This document shows positions 43,044 through 54,560 of a stretch of DNA of 64,000 nt, one piece after another. The DNA comes from Phytophthora sp. 'mugwort' (Eukaryota; Oomycota; Peronosporomycetes; Peronosporales; Peronosporaceae). Below the pieces are notes generated by a model. It was not told the DNA's origin, did no database searches, and saw only the letters and a program-made list of their open reading frames with translations. Every line of letters starts with the position of its first letter. Position 1 is the first letter of the stretch. Where the stretch lies: positions 1,178,001 to 1,242,000 of the forward strand of contig JAUCEF010000008.1 of the NCBI GenBank assembly GCA_033558025.1, written 5' to 3'. A program made the position numbers and the translations under genes.

Positions 43044-43774
43044 TTCACACAAGTAATACGTGCCGCAGCACTACCAAACAATCCAGATACTCCTGATACC
43101 TCCCAAACAATTGAGCAACAAACGTTGCATTCATAACGAGTGTTCTGCTGTGGGTAGTCTCCGTTTTCTCCCATGTCCTCTCTTCAGTGCCTACCTGTCC
43201 GCGCGTGAATGACTCGACAAGCTTGAGATGAAAGCTCCTTGTGTAAGATGTCGCTTCAATCCGACTCAGTACAGCTCAGCTTTGGCAACAAACCAGATAC
43301 AACAAGCATCACCCTAATCCATTCACCCACTATGCAGCAAACGCCTTCTTGTCCTCCTGCACCAAATTTTCTTATAGCATCGACCTCTCTGTACTCTTGG
43401 TCCGCGTCTCCTCCGCTGATCTTCGTACACAAAACTCGAGGCCTCGCACTTCCAGTCGAACAACGCACTACAACTGGAACCCTACGCCGTACCTGGGGGT
43501 CCTTGCGTCTTTTTTTTTTTTTTTGAGCAGCGAGTGAATGAAACATTGCACCACAAGGACCATGGACCAAATCATCACATAGGCACAAGACAGGGAACAA
43601 ATAACCATCAACACCACATCACAACCAAGAACATCGCCACCATTCCGTCGTCTCATGCTCGCCATCAACCACAACTCTCAGCGCATTACACCAAACCGAC
43701 TCAACGATCGAGCAAAGTACAAGCATCGAGATCGACAGACGGGATTCCCTCACCCAAATCACACAATTATGCAC
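43044..43774. other. intergenic, 3' regions of two convergent genes
   Basis: Contains a run of about 19 T (43509-43525) and otherwise no gene. Plus- and minus-strand ORFs here lack features. Confidence 0.5.
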
Positions 43775-45922
43775 TCAACGAACCTGTGAAGTTGCGCTCG
43801 CGGGGGCCGAAGACGAGTCAGCATTGTTGTCAGCTGTGGTCGAAGTCGTAGGTGCGCCACTAGTAGCAGCAGTAGTAGAAGAGGCAGTCACGACACCACT
43901 AGAAGCGTCATGGACAGCAGAGGAGGCATCGCCAGCTGCAGTTCCAGTGGCAGCACCAGCAGCCGTGCCTGCCTGCTGCTGATATTGCTGATAAGCCTCA
44001 GCACTAGCCTGTGCAGCGGCACCAGTGACTCCCCACGCCGCATTTGCCGCATCCACGCCGTAGTATGCTGCGTATTCGTAGTAGCCATTCCAATAAGCGT
44101 TCGGGTCATTCGGATCCGCAGTCGCCGTCGAAGCCGCTGCTTGGTCCCCACCCGCAGCAGCTCCTGTTACAACGGTGGCCGAGGCTTCCTGCTGATAGTA
44201 CTGGCTTTGCTGGCCCTGCTGCTGGTAGTATGAAGCGTACTGATCCTGTTGGCCCTGGGCTCCGTAGCTGGCGTACTGTTGCTGTTGGCCATAACTTGCA
44301 GCTTGACCATAAGCACTAGAATCTCCATAGCTGCTCTCCTCACCGTACCGGCCACCACCACCGAAGCCGTGAGAACCGGCACCCTGCAAGATCACCATGT
44401 CGACCTCTTCTTTCGCACTTGCGAGGTTTTGTGGAGGGCCCTGGATGGAGATTGTACGCACGGGCGGGTTTGAGCCCGGGTCCGCCACCTGCGGGATCTG
44501 GATACGCACAGCGTGACGGTCCTGGATGCCCTTAATAGTCTCTCCACGCTTGCCGATGATAACACCAACACGGTCGTTGGGCACCTGCATGTAAATGGTT
44601 TGGCCCGAGGCCATCCCGTGGCTTTGCTGTCGCTGACCCGGTTCCTCGTTAATCATAGATTGAATTTCGAATTTGGCCGCTTCCTTCGCCTCCATCGTAC
44701 CACGAATGGTGATCAGACGCATCTCGGGGTGGTTCGGGTCCGGGCTCTGCGGGATGGTGACACTCGTACCAGTACGCTGCTGAATAGCCTTAATCGTGCA
44801 CCCACCGCGTCCGATAATGAGTCCAACGCGCTCGTTCGGCACTAATAGCTCCACCGAGTCGGTACCATCCGGGTTAATGCCGCCATAACGCGCCATGCGG
44901 TCACGATCGTCACGCTCGCGGAAGCCACCGGAGTTGTGGTTCTGCTGTCGCTCATCAATGAGGTTCTGGATCAGTTTCTGAGCTAGATCCAGCGCCTCTT
45001 GGTTGCCCGTGATATTGACAAAGCGGTCAGGAGTCTGCGGGGCTCCTTCCTCTTCACGCACAATCTGAATATGCGCACCACTCTTCATTTGCAAGTCACG
45101 GATGGTCTCACCACCACGACCGATGATGTATCCAACCAGATCACGCGGCACCTTCATATCAATCGACGACGACTGACCTTCGTTGCTAGGGGTGTAGTGA
45201 GCAGGGCCACCGCCCTGGCCACCGCTCGAGTGACTGTCACCATCCCCAGAGCCGCCATAGTTCTCGACCAACGTGCCGTTGAGCTCCGCGACCTTTCGGA
45301 GCTGCTCCTGCTTGAGCTTCATGGCCTGCTGCGGGTTAAACAGAATATCTTCTACAGCAGCTTGGGCCTTCGCCACGGCCTCGTCAGTATCAGCAGTGAT
45401 CAACACGTGCAGCTCCTCGTTCTCATCCGGGTCACCCGTGGGGTCCTTGGATGACCCTTTGCCGCGGATCAAGATGCGCGCACCCGACTCGTCCTCCATG
45501 CGCTTCTGGTTGGAGCCACGGGGGCCGATCAGCAACCCAATGAAATTAATATCCGGATATACGTCCACGGGGATGTATACTTTCTTGCGCTTCTTGTCGC
45601 CCATGCCCGGTGCAGGTCGCGCGCCGCCATCCACTGCAACAATATAACACAAAGTTGTCACGTAAGTCGTCACAAATTTCAAAAAGTTCAACTTCTCGGA
45701 CTAAAGTAACATACCATCTCCCTGAATGGATCAAATACACAAAAGTACATCACCACATTAAAATAGCCACATCAAATTAGCTAAATAGCGGAACTAAAAG
45801 CGAGTGTAAGTTGGGCGCACCTCCCACCGGCTCTTGCGCTTGCCCAGAGCGTCACCGCCTGGAATCGCCGCCGCCGCAAGACGCGCCGCGATCTCACGTG
45901 CACGGGCCACAGGATCTGACAT
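43775..45922 (-). CDS. multi-KH-domain RNA-binding protein
   Basis: Three exons on minus: 45922-45821 (34 codons, MSDPVARAREIAAR...GKRKSRWE), 45721-45715 (7 nt, GGAGATG) and 45633-43775. Introns are 99 and 81 nt, GT-AG. The product is 655 residues. The first KH domain is of the splicing-factor-1/branchpoint type (YPDINFIGLLIGPRGSNQKR), and three further KH domains carry GYIIGRGGETIRDL, GLIIGRGGCTIKAI and GVIIGKRGETIKGI. The C-terminal ~200 residues are rich in Tyr/Gln/Gly/Ala (prion-like). This suggests a role in pre-mRNA splicing or mRNA fate. The frame is also open upstream of exon 3 to 45691, but the spliced start with KRKSRWE is far more typical of SF1-like proteins. Divergent from BDP1. 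Confidence 0.88.
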
Positions 45923-46372
45923 GGTTCGTCTACAGATAAAAGGTAGGGGGAGCTTCGCTTGAGGGTGTGCCGGTTGCCTTGCTGCCCGTGGCCTTCGAGT
46001 TGTGGCCAGTTTTGACTGGGTGGGGATTAATCACCAATCGCAAGTCTGAAGTTAACCGTAACATGATTCGTCAAAAAGTCCAACTTTAGACCAATCATTG
46101 GGTGTGTATTTTGATCGACAACTAGGTTTTAGATAAGCTAAGTTCGAGTTTAAACCTGTTTTTCTTTTAACTTAAAAGCCCTCTTGTTTTTTTTTTTTCC
46201 TTTTTTTCTTAGACAACCAAGAGAGCTTTTAATCGGGCGAGTACGTTAGTGTATAAAGTGAATATGATTCGCTAAAACACGACTATGATTTGCTCCAATC
46301 GTCACCCTCCATTGCCGCAACGCCATACATTTTCTGCGGCGCGCCAAGTGGCACGAAGCGTTGAGCGACTAC
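45923..46372. promoter_or_regulatory. bidirectional promoter region of KH gene and BDP1
   Basis: About 450 bp between divergent start codons. It contains two CCAAT/ATTGG-type elements (46030-46100), a CTCCAATC near 46300 and a pyrimidine run (46186-46210). CTTTTATCTGTAG just before the KH start looks like a 3' splice site, so that gene may have a 5'UTR intron. The transcription starts are not certain. Confidence 0.45.
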
Positions 46373-48872
46373 ATGGCTTCGCGCGTTCCGCTGTTAGTCA
46401 AGAGCAAGGGCCGCAAACCCCCACGAGTTTCAATCGCGCCGCGCGCCAAGCCGTCGAACGGTGCGTTTCCGGTCCAAATCCGCACGGAACTGGCCGCAAG
46501 CCTTCGATTTCTCATTTGTCCCCGCCATTTTGTCATTTTGTAGCGCCACGAGCGAAGCGGCCGGCGACTGTAGAGGCCAACAAACACGATATAAATGCAT
46601 CAGAGGCCTTGAAATCAACGGAGGTGCGAAGTTCGAGCTGAAAAGACACTTTTTAACCCGAGAAACGTCGTATTAAAGACGGGAGAATACTGACGCCGGC
46701 AATACGGTTGTGTTATGCTGCTAATTGCAGGCTCAGAAGGCTTCGGAGGAGTCAGCAGCTACCGCACTGACATCAAGCACTCGAAATGCTGCAAAGCCCG
46801 CATCTCCGGTGGTCAAAACTGCGGTCTCCAAGGCTTCAATCGTCGTCAAGCCCGTGACGGTGGCTGCACCTTCGGTTGTTGCCAAGCCGAAGCCTGCGGT
46901 AGTGACCAACCCTGCAGCAGTCACTACTGAGGCTGCCGCGGTCACTAGTACTTCGGCGTCACAGCCTCGTCGAGCTGGTGGCATAGCAATCGGTGGCTCG
47001 CTATCCGCAACGTCGCCGAGTGCTCTCTTGAAGAGTCTCGCCATGAGGTCGGTGCCAACTGTGCGTTCAGTGCTTCCGGTGCAGCCACGTCCAGAGAGAC
47101 TGGCCAAGATTACATCGGCCGGACCCGTGTATCGAGCGAGCCCGGTGATACGTCCGCGTGCTGGGAGTATCGGAAACTCGCCGGCTATGCGTCCTCATGG
47201 TGGAAGTCTTGGCAGTTCGCCGGCAGTGGATCCGCAGAACGCGATGAACCAGAGACTGGTTCGGAAGCTGGATATTAAGCCACACCAGTCGCCTCGGCGC
47301 TCAGCTATGCAGCAGCAGCAGCTTCGCAGCCAAGATGGCCCAGCGTCGCCGCTCATACTGGGCGGTAAGCCATCGTCGGAGATCACCAAGGAAGTCCCTG
47401 ATGTGCAGCTTGATGTACAGCAGTCGCGACGTGTGACCACTACGAAGGTTACTCGCGCCAAGACCGCTCCGACGAAGAAAAAGCGCCCAGTGCCAGCAAA
47501 GCGCCGGAAGACCGGGGAGGCGACGTCAGTGCAGACGAACCCCAACGATACCACACCTCAGCGCCGTTCACTGAGGAGAAAGGTGAAGCGTTCAACCTAC
47601 CGCGAGACAGATGACAGTGGCAGCACGGGCAGTGAAGCGGATGACGACCGTGATGAGGACGTGGACCCGAATGATCTGGACCTGCCTGAGGACGAGATGA
47701 ACGCAAGTCATTGTTCTTATAGTGAGTTCTAAAGAGCCTTGCGCTAATGTGTATGTTTTTCGCTGTTCTTTTAGGTTTACGTGCCTGCGCGTGAGAGAGC
47801 AACGATGTGGGCCAAGTCTCTTCTTCGCCAGGACGAAGAAGGTGGAGATGATAGCAAAGAGGGTGACACTTCGCAAGCACTGGTTGTACGTGAGAAAAAG
47901 ACTCGGGCCCGCAGGAAGTGCAGCAATTCGAATGCGTCCTCAGTTTCGTCGATTGTGACTGGAATCGGTGGCGGTATCATCCCTCGCAGCAAGATGGAGG
48001 AACTACTGAAGAAGGAGCCGTCTCAGATGACGATGGGCGAGCTGGCGCTTACTGTGCCCAAAGGCAAGCGGATGAATCGCCACGAGTGCGAGGAAACTGC
48101 CTCAGATACGCCACTGCTTGCGGGTTTAGCTGGGGAAGGCTCTTCTAACCTCCTAAATATGAACGCACTCAATCGTGTGCGTTCGCTGTCGGTGTCATCC
48201 GAGTCTGCTGCGTTCGCTGGCTCATTAGTGACGCCACAGGTGCAGATAATTGATGGACAGATGGTTGTGCTGGAGAACACGATCAAGTTGGGGGACGAGC
48301 TGCAGCGCACAGCGGATGCTCTGGGCGAGAACAGTGTAGGCGGAGAAAGCGGCTTGCCGCCGCGACACTCGAGCTCTCGCTACAATTCTTCGCATCCGAA
48401 TGGCCCGGGCAAGCGCTGGGGCAAAGAGGAGACAAAACAGTTTTATTACTGTTTAAGCCAAGTCGGACCCAATTTCTCGATGATGGCGACACTTTTCCCG
48501 ACGCGGAAGCGGAAAGAATTGAAGAGCAAATTCAAATACGAGGAGAAGAACCATGCAAAGCTAATTGAGATTGCGCTGCGTGCGTCAACGGCCCCGCTCG
48601 ATTCCGAGATGGTGGACGTTATTTCCCAGATGGTTGATAAGGAGACTCAGAGGAAACTGGAAGCGCAGAAGAAGAAACGAAAGTTCAGATCCCAGTCACG
48701 TGGCGGCGGACAGGACGACGACGCTGCTTCGGTAGCAAATTCGATGGCCTCTTCGCCCATGTCAACGACGATGTCGACGCCGCAGGAACACACGGAAGAG
48801 TTTGTCGAGACGCTGAACGATGAGGATCTATTCGCACCCAGCAGACGCGGCTCATTCGACTTTAGCGGTTGA
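46373..48872 (+). CDS. BDP1: TFIIIB subunit BDP1 (B'')
   Basis: Four exons: 46373-46460, 46544-46623, 46731-47702 and 47775-48872, giving 745 residues. Introns 1 and 2 are GT-AG (83 and 107 nt). Intron 3 (72 nt) has the donor GCAAGT and acceptor TTTTAG, a GC-AG intron, the only arrangement that keeps the frame. The diagnostic domain is the extended SANT/Myb domain at about residues 515-575: GKRWGKEETKQFYYCLSQVG, then FSMMATLFPTRKRKELKSKF and KYEEKNHAKLIEIAL, as in BDP1 of fungi and animals. Upstream is Ala/Val/Ser/Pro-rich and basic disordered sequence; downstream are a basic helix and an acidic end. BDP1 with TBP and BRF1 recruits RNA polymerase III. Confidence 0.85.
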
Positions 48873-49076
48873 TTTGGAAGAATTTGTTTCGAATGAGCTA
48901 TAGTGCGTGAACGCAGTGCTGCTGCGATTTAGTAGAGAAACCCCATACAAATTGAGTGTAAAAGCTGATCGTTCTAGCTGCAGATGTAGACAAAAGACAA
49001 ATAACAATAAACATGAGGTTTTAAGTGCGTACAGTAGGTATTTCTTGGTTAACTCAGTAGGACGGCAAGGGCAGCA

Positions 49077-49532
49077 TTACAGCATGGCAGCGACGGCGAC
49101 TGCGAGCACACTAGCACCAGCAGCAAGAATGGCACGAGGAGCGTCGCTGCTGCCACTGGTCGAGGCACTGGCACTCTCGGCACTGCTCTGGCTCGTGGCA
49201 GCGTCGACATTGGAGCTTATAAAGCTGGAGCTGTCCGTGCTGGCGCCGCTCGAGCTGCCGACGTCAACCGAGGCGTCCGTAGAGGTCGTGTCACTGTCGT
49301 CACTGCTGATGCCCGACTCTGTGGTGGAAGATGAGGAAGTGGTCAGGTTAGTGTCCGTGTTGGCAGTCTCGTCCGACGTGGCGCTGTTCGCAGTGCTGTC
49401 GGCGATGCTGTCGGTGATCATATTGGCGCCGTCGTCATTGCCCGACACGACGCTGTCTCCAAGAGTCTGCGCCTCGATGCTGGAGGCCGCGAGAGCCACA
49501 ACGACGGCGATGGCGAGCAGATAAAGCTTCAT
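49077..49532 (-). CDS. small secreted Ser/Thr/Asp-rich protein, probably GPI-anchored
   Basis: 151 residues: signal peptide MKLYLLAIAVVVALAASSIE (cut likely after IEA), about 105 residues of Ser/Thr/Asp/Ala low-complexity sequence, then SASTSGSSDAPRAILAAGAS and a hydrophobic end (VLAVAVAAML). It has the same architecture as the 20-23 kb family but is more acidic and clearly divergent in the signal peptide and tail. It is likely a wall-associated or surface glycoprotein. It lies at the edge of the housekeeping island, 200 bp from the BDP1 3' end, convergent. Confidence 0.75.
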   Translation of the reverse strand: MKLYLLAIAVVVALAASSIEAQTLGDSVVSGNDDGANMITDSIADSTANSATSDETANTDTNLTTSSSSTTESGISSDDSDTTSTDASVDVGSSSGASTDSSSFISSNVDAATSQSSAESASASTSGSSDAPRAILAAGASVLAVAVAAML

Positions 49533-50238
49533 TCTTTCACACTAATGAACACTTGAGCTGCAGTTGGCAAGTTTAGAAATGGCGTCCGTCGAGAGGGCAC
49601 AGTTCCGCATGTAGAGGATCGGGAGAGGAGACAAAGATGGGGAACTGCTCCGTACCGGTCAGTACCGTTCATGAGACCGTACAAAATACATACAAGCAAT
49701 CCTCTGCAGTATGCTATCTTTGGGAGAGACGCAACTTTATCACTCACTGGAGTCGTTACAAACTAGAGCGCCAAACAATGGTACATCACTGCGCCGCTCA
49801 TAGTTACTAGCCTCTGTCTAGTAATATTATCGCATTTGGTATCACAAAAAAATGCTTAACCACTTGCTCTTTCATCTCTACCCGGAGTGCATCACCACTA
49901 TTCAGGATATCACGGACGAGAGGATTGTCTGGAGGCAGACTCTAACTTCAGGCTTTACCATTGTAACGGCGGATTGGGGGGCCGAGAGCGGGAGCGATAG
50001 AGCATGGAACTGGCAAGCAACGGATCGGGGATCAACATCGCCGCTCGGTAGTTGTTGGGTGATGTTTATCATTCAAAAAGCCACAACAAAGAGCGAATTA
50101 ATCCTCTAGAGCCACAACGAAGGGCAGGCGTGCTGATTGGTTGGGCTAGTGGTTTCAAGTTTTGTTTTCTGAACAAGGTGTTATTTTTGGGGAGTCGTTT
50201 GCTCCATTTCCTCGCTGCAACAACATTCAACAAATAAG
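49533..50238. other. no gene seen
   Basis: Upstream of the secreted protein gene. ORF 49852-50109 (+) has no recognised feature. Confidence 0.45.
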
Positions 50239-50620
50239 ATGCCGATAGACTTGCTGGCTGTGCATGGCTATAATGGCGTGCAGTTGCATGCTACCTTCCA
50301 GACTGTAGGTGATGCAGGCAACTTTATAAAAGACTATGCCCTCAACGCTAACATGTCTATCTAGTGTGTCAAGAACTGCGGTCTGTACAAGCGTTGGAAG
50401 TGCAAGGAATATTGCCTGTAGCTGATTTTTGTCTCCTTTTTGGAAAGACGAGTACGTGAGGCCCCAAGAAGTGATCGCAAGCGACCTGTTTCTAAGTTAT
50501 CGCATGTAGCAGAAGGAATGTGGTACATATCCAAGTTTAATTTTTAACACAAGCAGTGCTGTTGCATTCAAGCTAATCCGACTGGGGCTCAGCTCATGCG
50601 ACTACCTGGACTTGAGGCTG
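50239..50620 (+). pseudogene. FAR1-like DNA-binding domain of a MULE, fragment
   Basis: Forward frame MPIDLLAVHGYNGVQLHATF, GNFIKDYALNANMSI, a stop, CVKNCGLYKRWKCKEYC, a stop and frame break, then RKRPVSKLSHVAEGMWYISK and CIQANPTGAQLM. The Cys/His pattern and order fit the FAR1/WRKY-like N-terminal zinc domain of oomycete MULE transposases. The catalytic part is missing: the sequence runs straight into the Gypsy fragment at about 50620. Confidence 0.45.
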
Positions 50621-53270
50621 CGGTGATTGAGAGCCATAAAACGTCAAAGGCTCGTGTACCCCGGATCCTGATTGACAACTGGGTGCTCTCAGCCGGGTGG
50701 ATGCAGTCCATGTCAAAAAAAAAGGATAGCTTGGTAGTCCGGCGGCAGATCGTCTCCCACACAGACGTCGTAGAAAGTACACCAAGAATCCCGCCAAGGT
50801 AAGCTTGATCCGTAAGCGTCCTTCCACGCATACAGCTTTTCACCAATTCCGAGGCAATCTTGACTCTGACTTGTGTCGATATGGCATCCTTCCATACGAG
50901 CAAAGGTGGCGTCGATGATTGACACCTCGGATCCTGAGTCAAGAAGCGCCACAGCCTTGACGTTGTTGATCTTGTTCTCCGCTTTCGCCTGCCTGAAGTG
51001 TTTGCCGGGGACATGGTACTTCCAGTATCCGCGCGACTCGTCGGCCGCAGATCCAAAATCATCGTGACCCCGGATCCTTGATAGTCGTCAGCAGGTCGAA
51101 GACTTGCAACCATAGCCGTACGTTTCTTATGAAGTTCATATGTATTACCAAATAGATTAGCTCGCGATCCGTTAACCTGATCCTTCGGCTTCTTCTCCAC
51201 GAATGCGTAGATGAGTGAGCTAGAACGCTCGTCTCGTACCGGGTTCAAAACCGGCGATCGTCCTAGGTTAACATCTTCTCAGCAGCCTCAGGTAGTAGTC
51301 CCGGATGCTTGCTGGGGTCGAACCACTGACGGATGAGGTTGTAGAATTCTTCCATCTGGCATTTGCCGTGATCGTGGAGATCGCCAAAGCCACGACACAC
51401 GAAGAAACACCGATCTGATGGATGTCCTCTCTGCCGCACTTCTGACAATATTTCGTGCGGTAATGATTTGCTTAAATATTTTACCGTATTTTTGAACTGA
51501 CCCCTTCAGTTGAGCGGGTGGTTCAGCAGGAGTTGCCGTGGTATCGGCTCGATCGCGCTTGTTCTCGGCTGTGACAACACGTGCGATAGTAGCCATACCA
51601 AAGCCAAGACACTGGTGAGCACGCAGCCGTACGGCACGCCTGCTGGGGTCGAGTCCTTGCTGAGCTTCTGCAAGGAAATAGCGGTGGGTCCTGAGAATCA
51701 GTTGTTTTTCGGGGGGGGGGATTGGCTTCATGGTGGCAAATTTGAAAGTAAACTGACTAACAGATAGAGAATATATTACCTGTGTGGAACGGCACTTCTT
51801 CAGCTGCACAGAAAACCCCTGTGGTAGCCCTAGAAGCTAAGCTACAGCCAAAAGTAAAATCTGGTGTACCAATGCGGGTGGCCAGTACAATATCGCATAC
51901 AGCACGGGCCGGTGCCGTTGATGGTGCAGGACTCGGCTTGGATCGGTACTTGCCGGATCCGGTCGACTTCTTCTGGCGCGACTTCTCGCGCGCGCAGCAC
52001 GTCCTCCATCAGATACGCGTCAGCCAAGCGCAGCAGTGTGAGCTGGTCCGCAAGATCCTGGTTTCCCAGAGTCTCGATGAAGTGTTCCACGTGCTCGCGA
52101 CGGGCCTTCGAGTCGCCGTCCTTGATCTTCAGCCTCGCGCGCATGCCTGCAACGTTGAGGCGGTGTAGATACTCCAGCGGCGTCTCTTCTGTGCGCTTGC
52201 GTGCGTGGTAGTATTGCCACGCTACCGAGATCCGCAGTACTGCGTCTGGAAGCTCCTGAGCAAGTCACTCCACTTCGCCGCGTGGATCGGCTTAGCTGCC
52301 TGTACCAGTTCCTCGCGGGTCCGGTAAGCAGATCCGCGAAAGTAAGGCAATTCTGTTCGTCTCTAGCTTGATCCCTCGTGAATGCAGACTTGACTTTGCT
52401 GATCCACTCTCGTGCACGCTCTTCGTCATGATCCTTGCCTGTGAATTCCTTCAGATCCGAGATGGCCGATATCTTGACGCGTTGAACCGTCGACGATCCA
52501 GTCGGAACGACTGCTGCCGCTGTCGTAGCCGTGCGTCTCGTGGATCCCATGTCGAGACCATCCGGATCATACTCCCAGTGCTCGGGGTGGTGATCTTGCG
52601 ATCCCACCGATTCCATGTCGATATCCTGCGATCCTGGACCGCGTGCGGACGGAGCCGGTCGCGAAGCCCTGGCCTCTTGACGTTCGCTCAGGAAACGTTC
52701 CATAGCCACTTGGAAGTACGTCTCCAGACCACTCGTCGATTCCTGGGCCGGACCCGCTGACCGGATCCGGGCTTGCGACGGCCTCTTTGGACGCGGAGCC
52801 AGGATCTTATCTGCCAGAGTTCTCGTAGAACGTGACTGCAGCATCGCGGCACCGGCTGGTCCAAGCGACATCCGTCGCGGCTCCGAGTACGCGGTCTTGG
52901 TCTCGGGCGCTGCAGCCGCCAATCGATCGCCCACGAGGGGCTTCAGCAAGTTGAAGAGCGACGCGGCCGAGATCCGGATCATGTCGGCGTCCAACTGGAA
53001 CAGGTCGTCAGCGTCGAACGCTCCTGCCGTAAGGCCGGCTTCTTCCAGCATCCTCAGCAGATTCATCGCGGCGTCCGGCTTGTTTGTGGTTGACGACGGG
53101 GGCGACACAGGTCCGGTGAGGGATCCGAGCTGCTTCAGCTGCATGATCCGTATCACTGGGTCCTTGCGCGGGAAGTCGTTCAGCTCCGTGCGCATGTACG
53201 CCGACTCCAGCTTAGATCGTGACCAGGTAGACTTCAATACAGCACGATCTCTTCTTCTTAGACGTGGCAC
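50594..53270 (-). pseudogene. Ty3/Gypsy gag-protease fragment
   Basis: Minus strand from 53270. The Gag reads MPRLRRRDRAVLKSTWSRSK, with capsid motifs ISAISDLKEFTGKDHDEERA and REWISKVKSAF...NWYRQL (52470-52260). After a shift at about 52200 it continues LKIKDGDSKARREHVEHFIE and DLADQLTLLRLADAYLMEDV. A zinc-knuckle region (HPSDRCFFVCRGFGDLHDHG) ends in a stop near 51265. Next, about 50955, is the aspartic protease motif ALLDSGSEVSIIDATF. Reverse transcriptase and integrase are absent: the element is cut off near 50600. At least three frame breaks. The surrounding element is strikingly rich in GATC. Confidence 0.8.
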
Positions 53271-54560
53271 TTTGAGGCCGCTGGGGTGGTGGTGGATGAA
53301 GTGTCATTCGCCTTCGCGGAAGATCCTTCGTCCGGCAGTCCTGACTCGCGTCAAGACCTGCGGGGTCCCCGAAGGGGCCTGGGGAGGAAAGCGAGGTTTC
53401 GCTTCCTGATCCGTTGCCAGACCATCCTCATTTCTGTCGGTAGAGCTCCTCCCAGGGCTCTGCCGATCCGTGGATCTCTCATTCAGTGACGCCGTCGGCG
53501 ATCCAGTCTCCGTCGGCGCTTCATCTCTTGATCCATTGCTCCCTTGCGCATCATTTTGGGACTCACGGTGAAATCCTGCGTCGCCAAGAGATCCGGGCAC
53601 GCGCACCACTGAGTTGGAGTGGATCCACTGAATTTCAGTAGGATCCCAACTCACACGTACTGTGCCCAAACACCGACTAACGGAGGGGGTACTCCAACGG
53701 CCGTGTTGTTGCTGAGTGGTTCACCTTCTGTACCCGTCGGCAGGCTGGTACTACTCTCCCGTTCACACGAGGTGCGCACTGGTGGGCTTTAGACGTCCTT
53801 GTGGGGACTTGGGAGGGGGTGGATCTGCGCGGGTATTCCTGCGCACGAGATCCGGAGTTGGTTTGGTCTAGAGCTCTTTGCGTAGACCTTGTGGATCCGT
53901 AATAGAATTACGAGATCCGGAGTTGTTCATTTTGAGGTGTCCTGCTCCTTATCGGAGTTGTCTTTGTTCCTTTACAATGCTTGCCGCCTCCAATAGCGGG
54001 ATCTTGAGAAGCCAAAGGGGCGAGCGCGACCTGGCCAAGCTATCCTGGGGCTGCACGACGTGCAGGAAGATCGCCCAAGTTTAGACTTGGTCTATATATG
54101 GGGCCAATAGAAATCCCCTATACTATAGTCAAGTCTATCTTCCAATGTAAATTCGGTTCTGATTTATACCTTAGCCTATCTAACTTCGGATCCCATCCCA
54201 AAACCTATCCTACGGACTACTTATAACCCAGGATCCCATCTCTAACCTATTTCTGGCCACCCGTCTACTCTACCTCCCTTTAGCTACGGATCTTCAACCC
54301 GGTGTGCACTAAACTGACCGGATCTAGTTCTTAGACCTCACCCCATGAGACGGATCCAGGATCCGTACCATATACAGACCTGAGTCTGTGTGTGTCGCAT
54401 GGTCCGGATCCATCACCTTGACGCCGTTATGGCTGCTGCTGGCGACGTGGATCTTCCAGCTGCCGGTCAACTTCCATATTATCCGGATCTGCAATACCAC
54501 AACATTAAGCCTGTGAGCTTCTTCATGTACACTGTCGCCAGCATCTCGACCGGATCTTCA
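53271..54560 (-). repeat. Gypsy leader/LTR-like region, GATC-rich
   Basis: Non-coding sequence upstream of the Gypsy gag (minus), up to the border with the MULE remnant near 54560. It shares the GATC-rich texture of the gag region (GGATCC, AGATCC, CGGATC motifs every ~60 bp), which stops abruptly at the MULE boundary. It probably contains the 5' LTR and primer-binding site, but the second LTR is not in the window and exact LTR borders cannot be set. Confidence 0.5.

Noticed and set aside
44999..45454. 151-codon plus-strand ORF
   Set aside because: Antisense of the KH-domain gene.
46285..46641. 118-codon plus-strand ORF upstream of BDP1
   Set aside because: It overlaps BDP1 exons 1 and 2 in another frame; the spliced BDP1 model explains the coding signal better.
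51230..51270. tRNA T-arm-like GGGTTCAAAACC
   Set aside because: No D-arm, anticodon arm or acceptor stem around it; it lies in Gypsy coding sequence.
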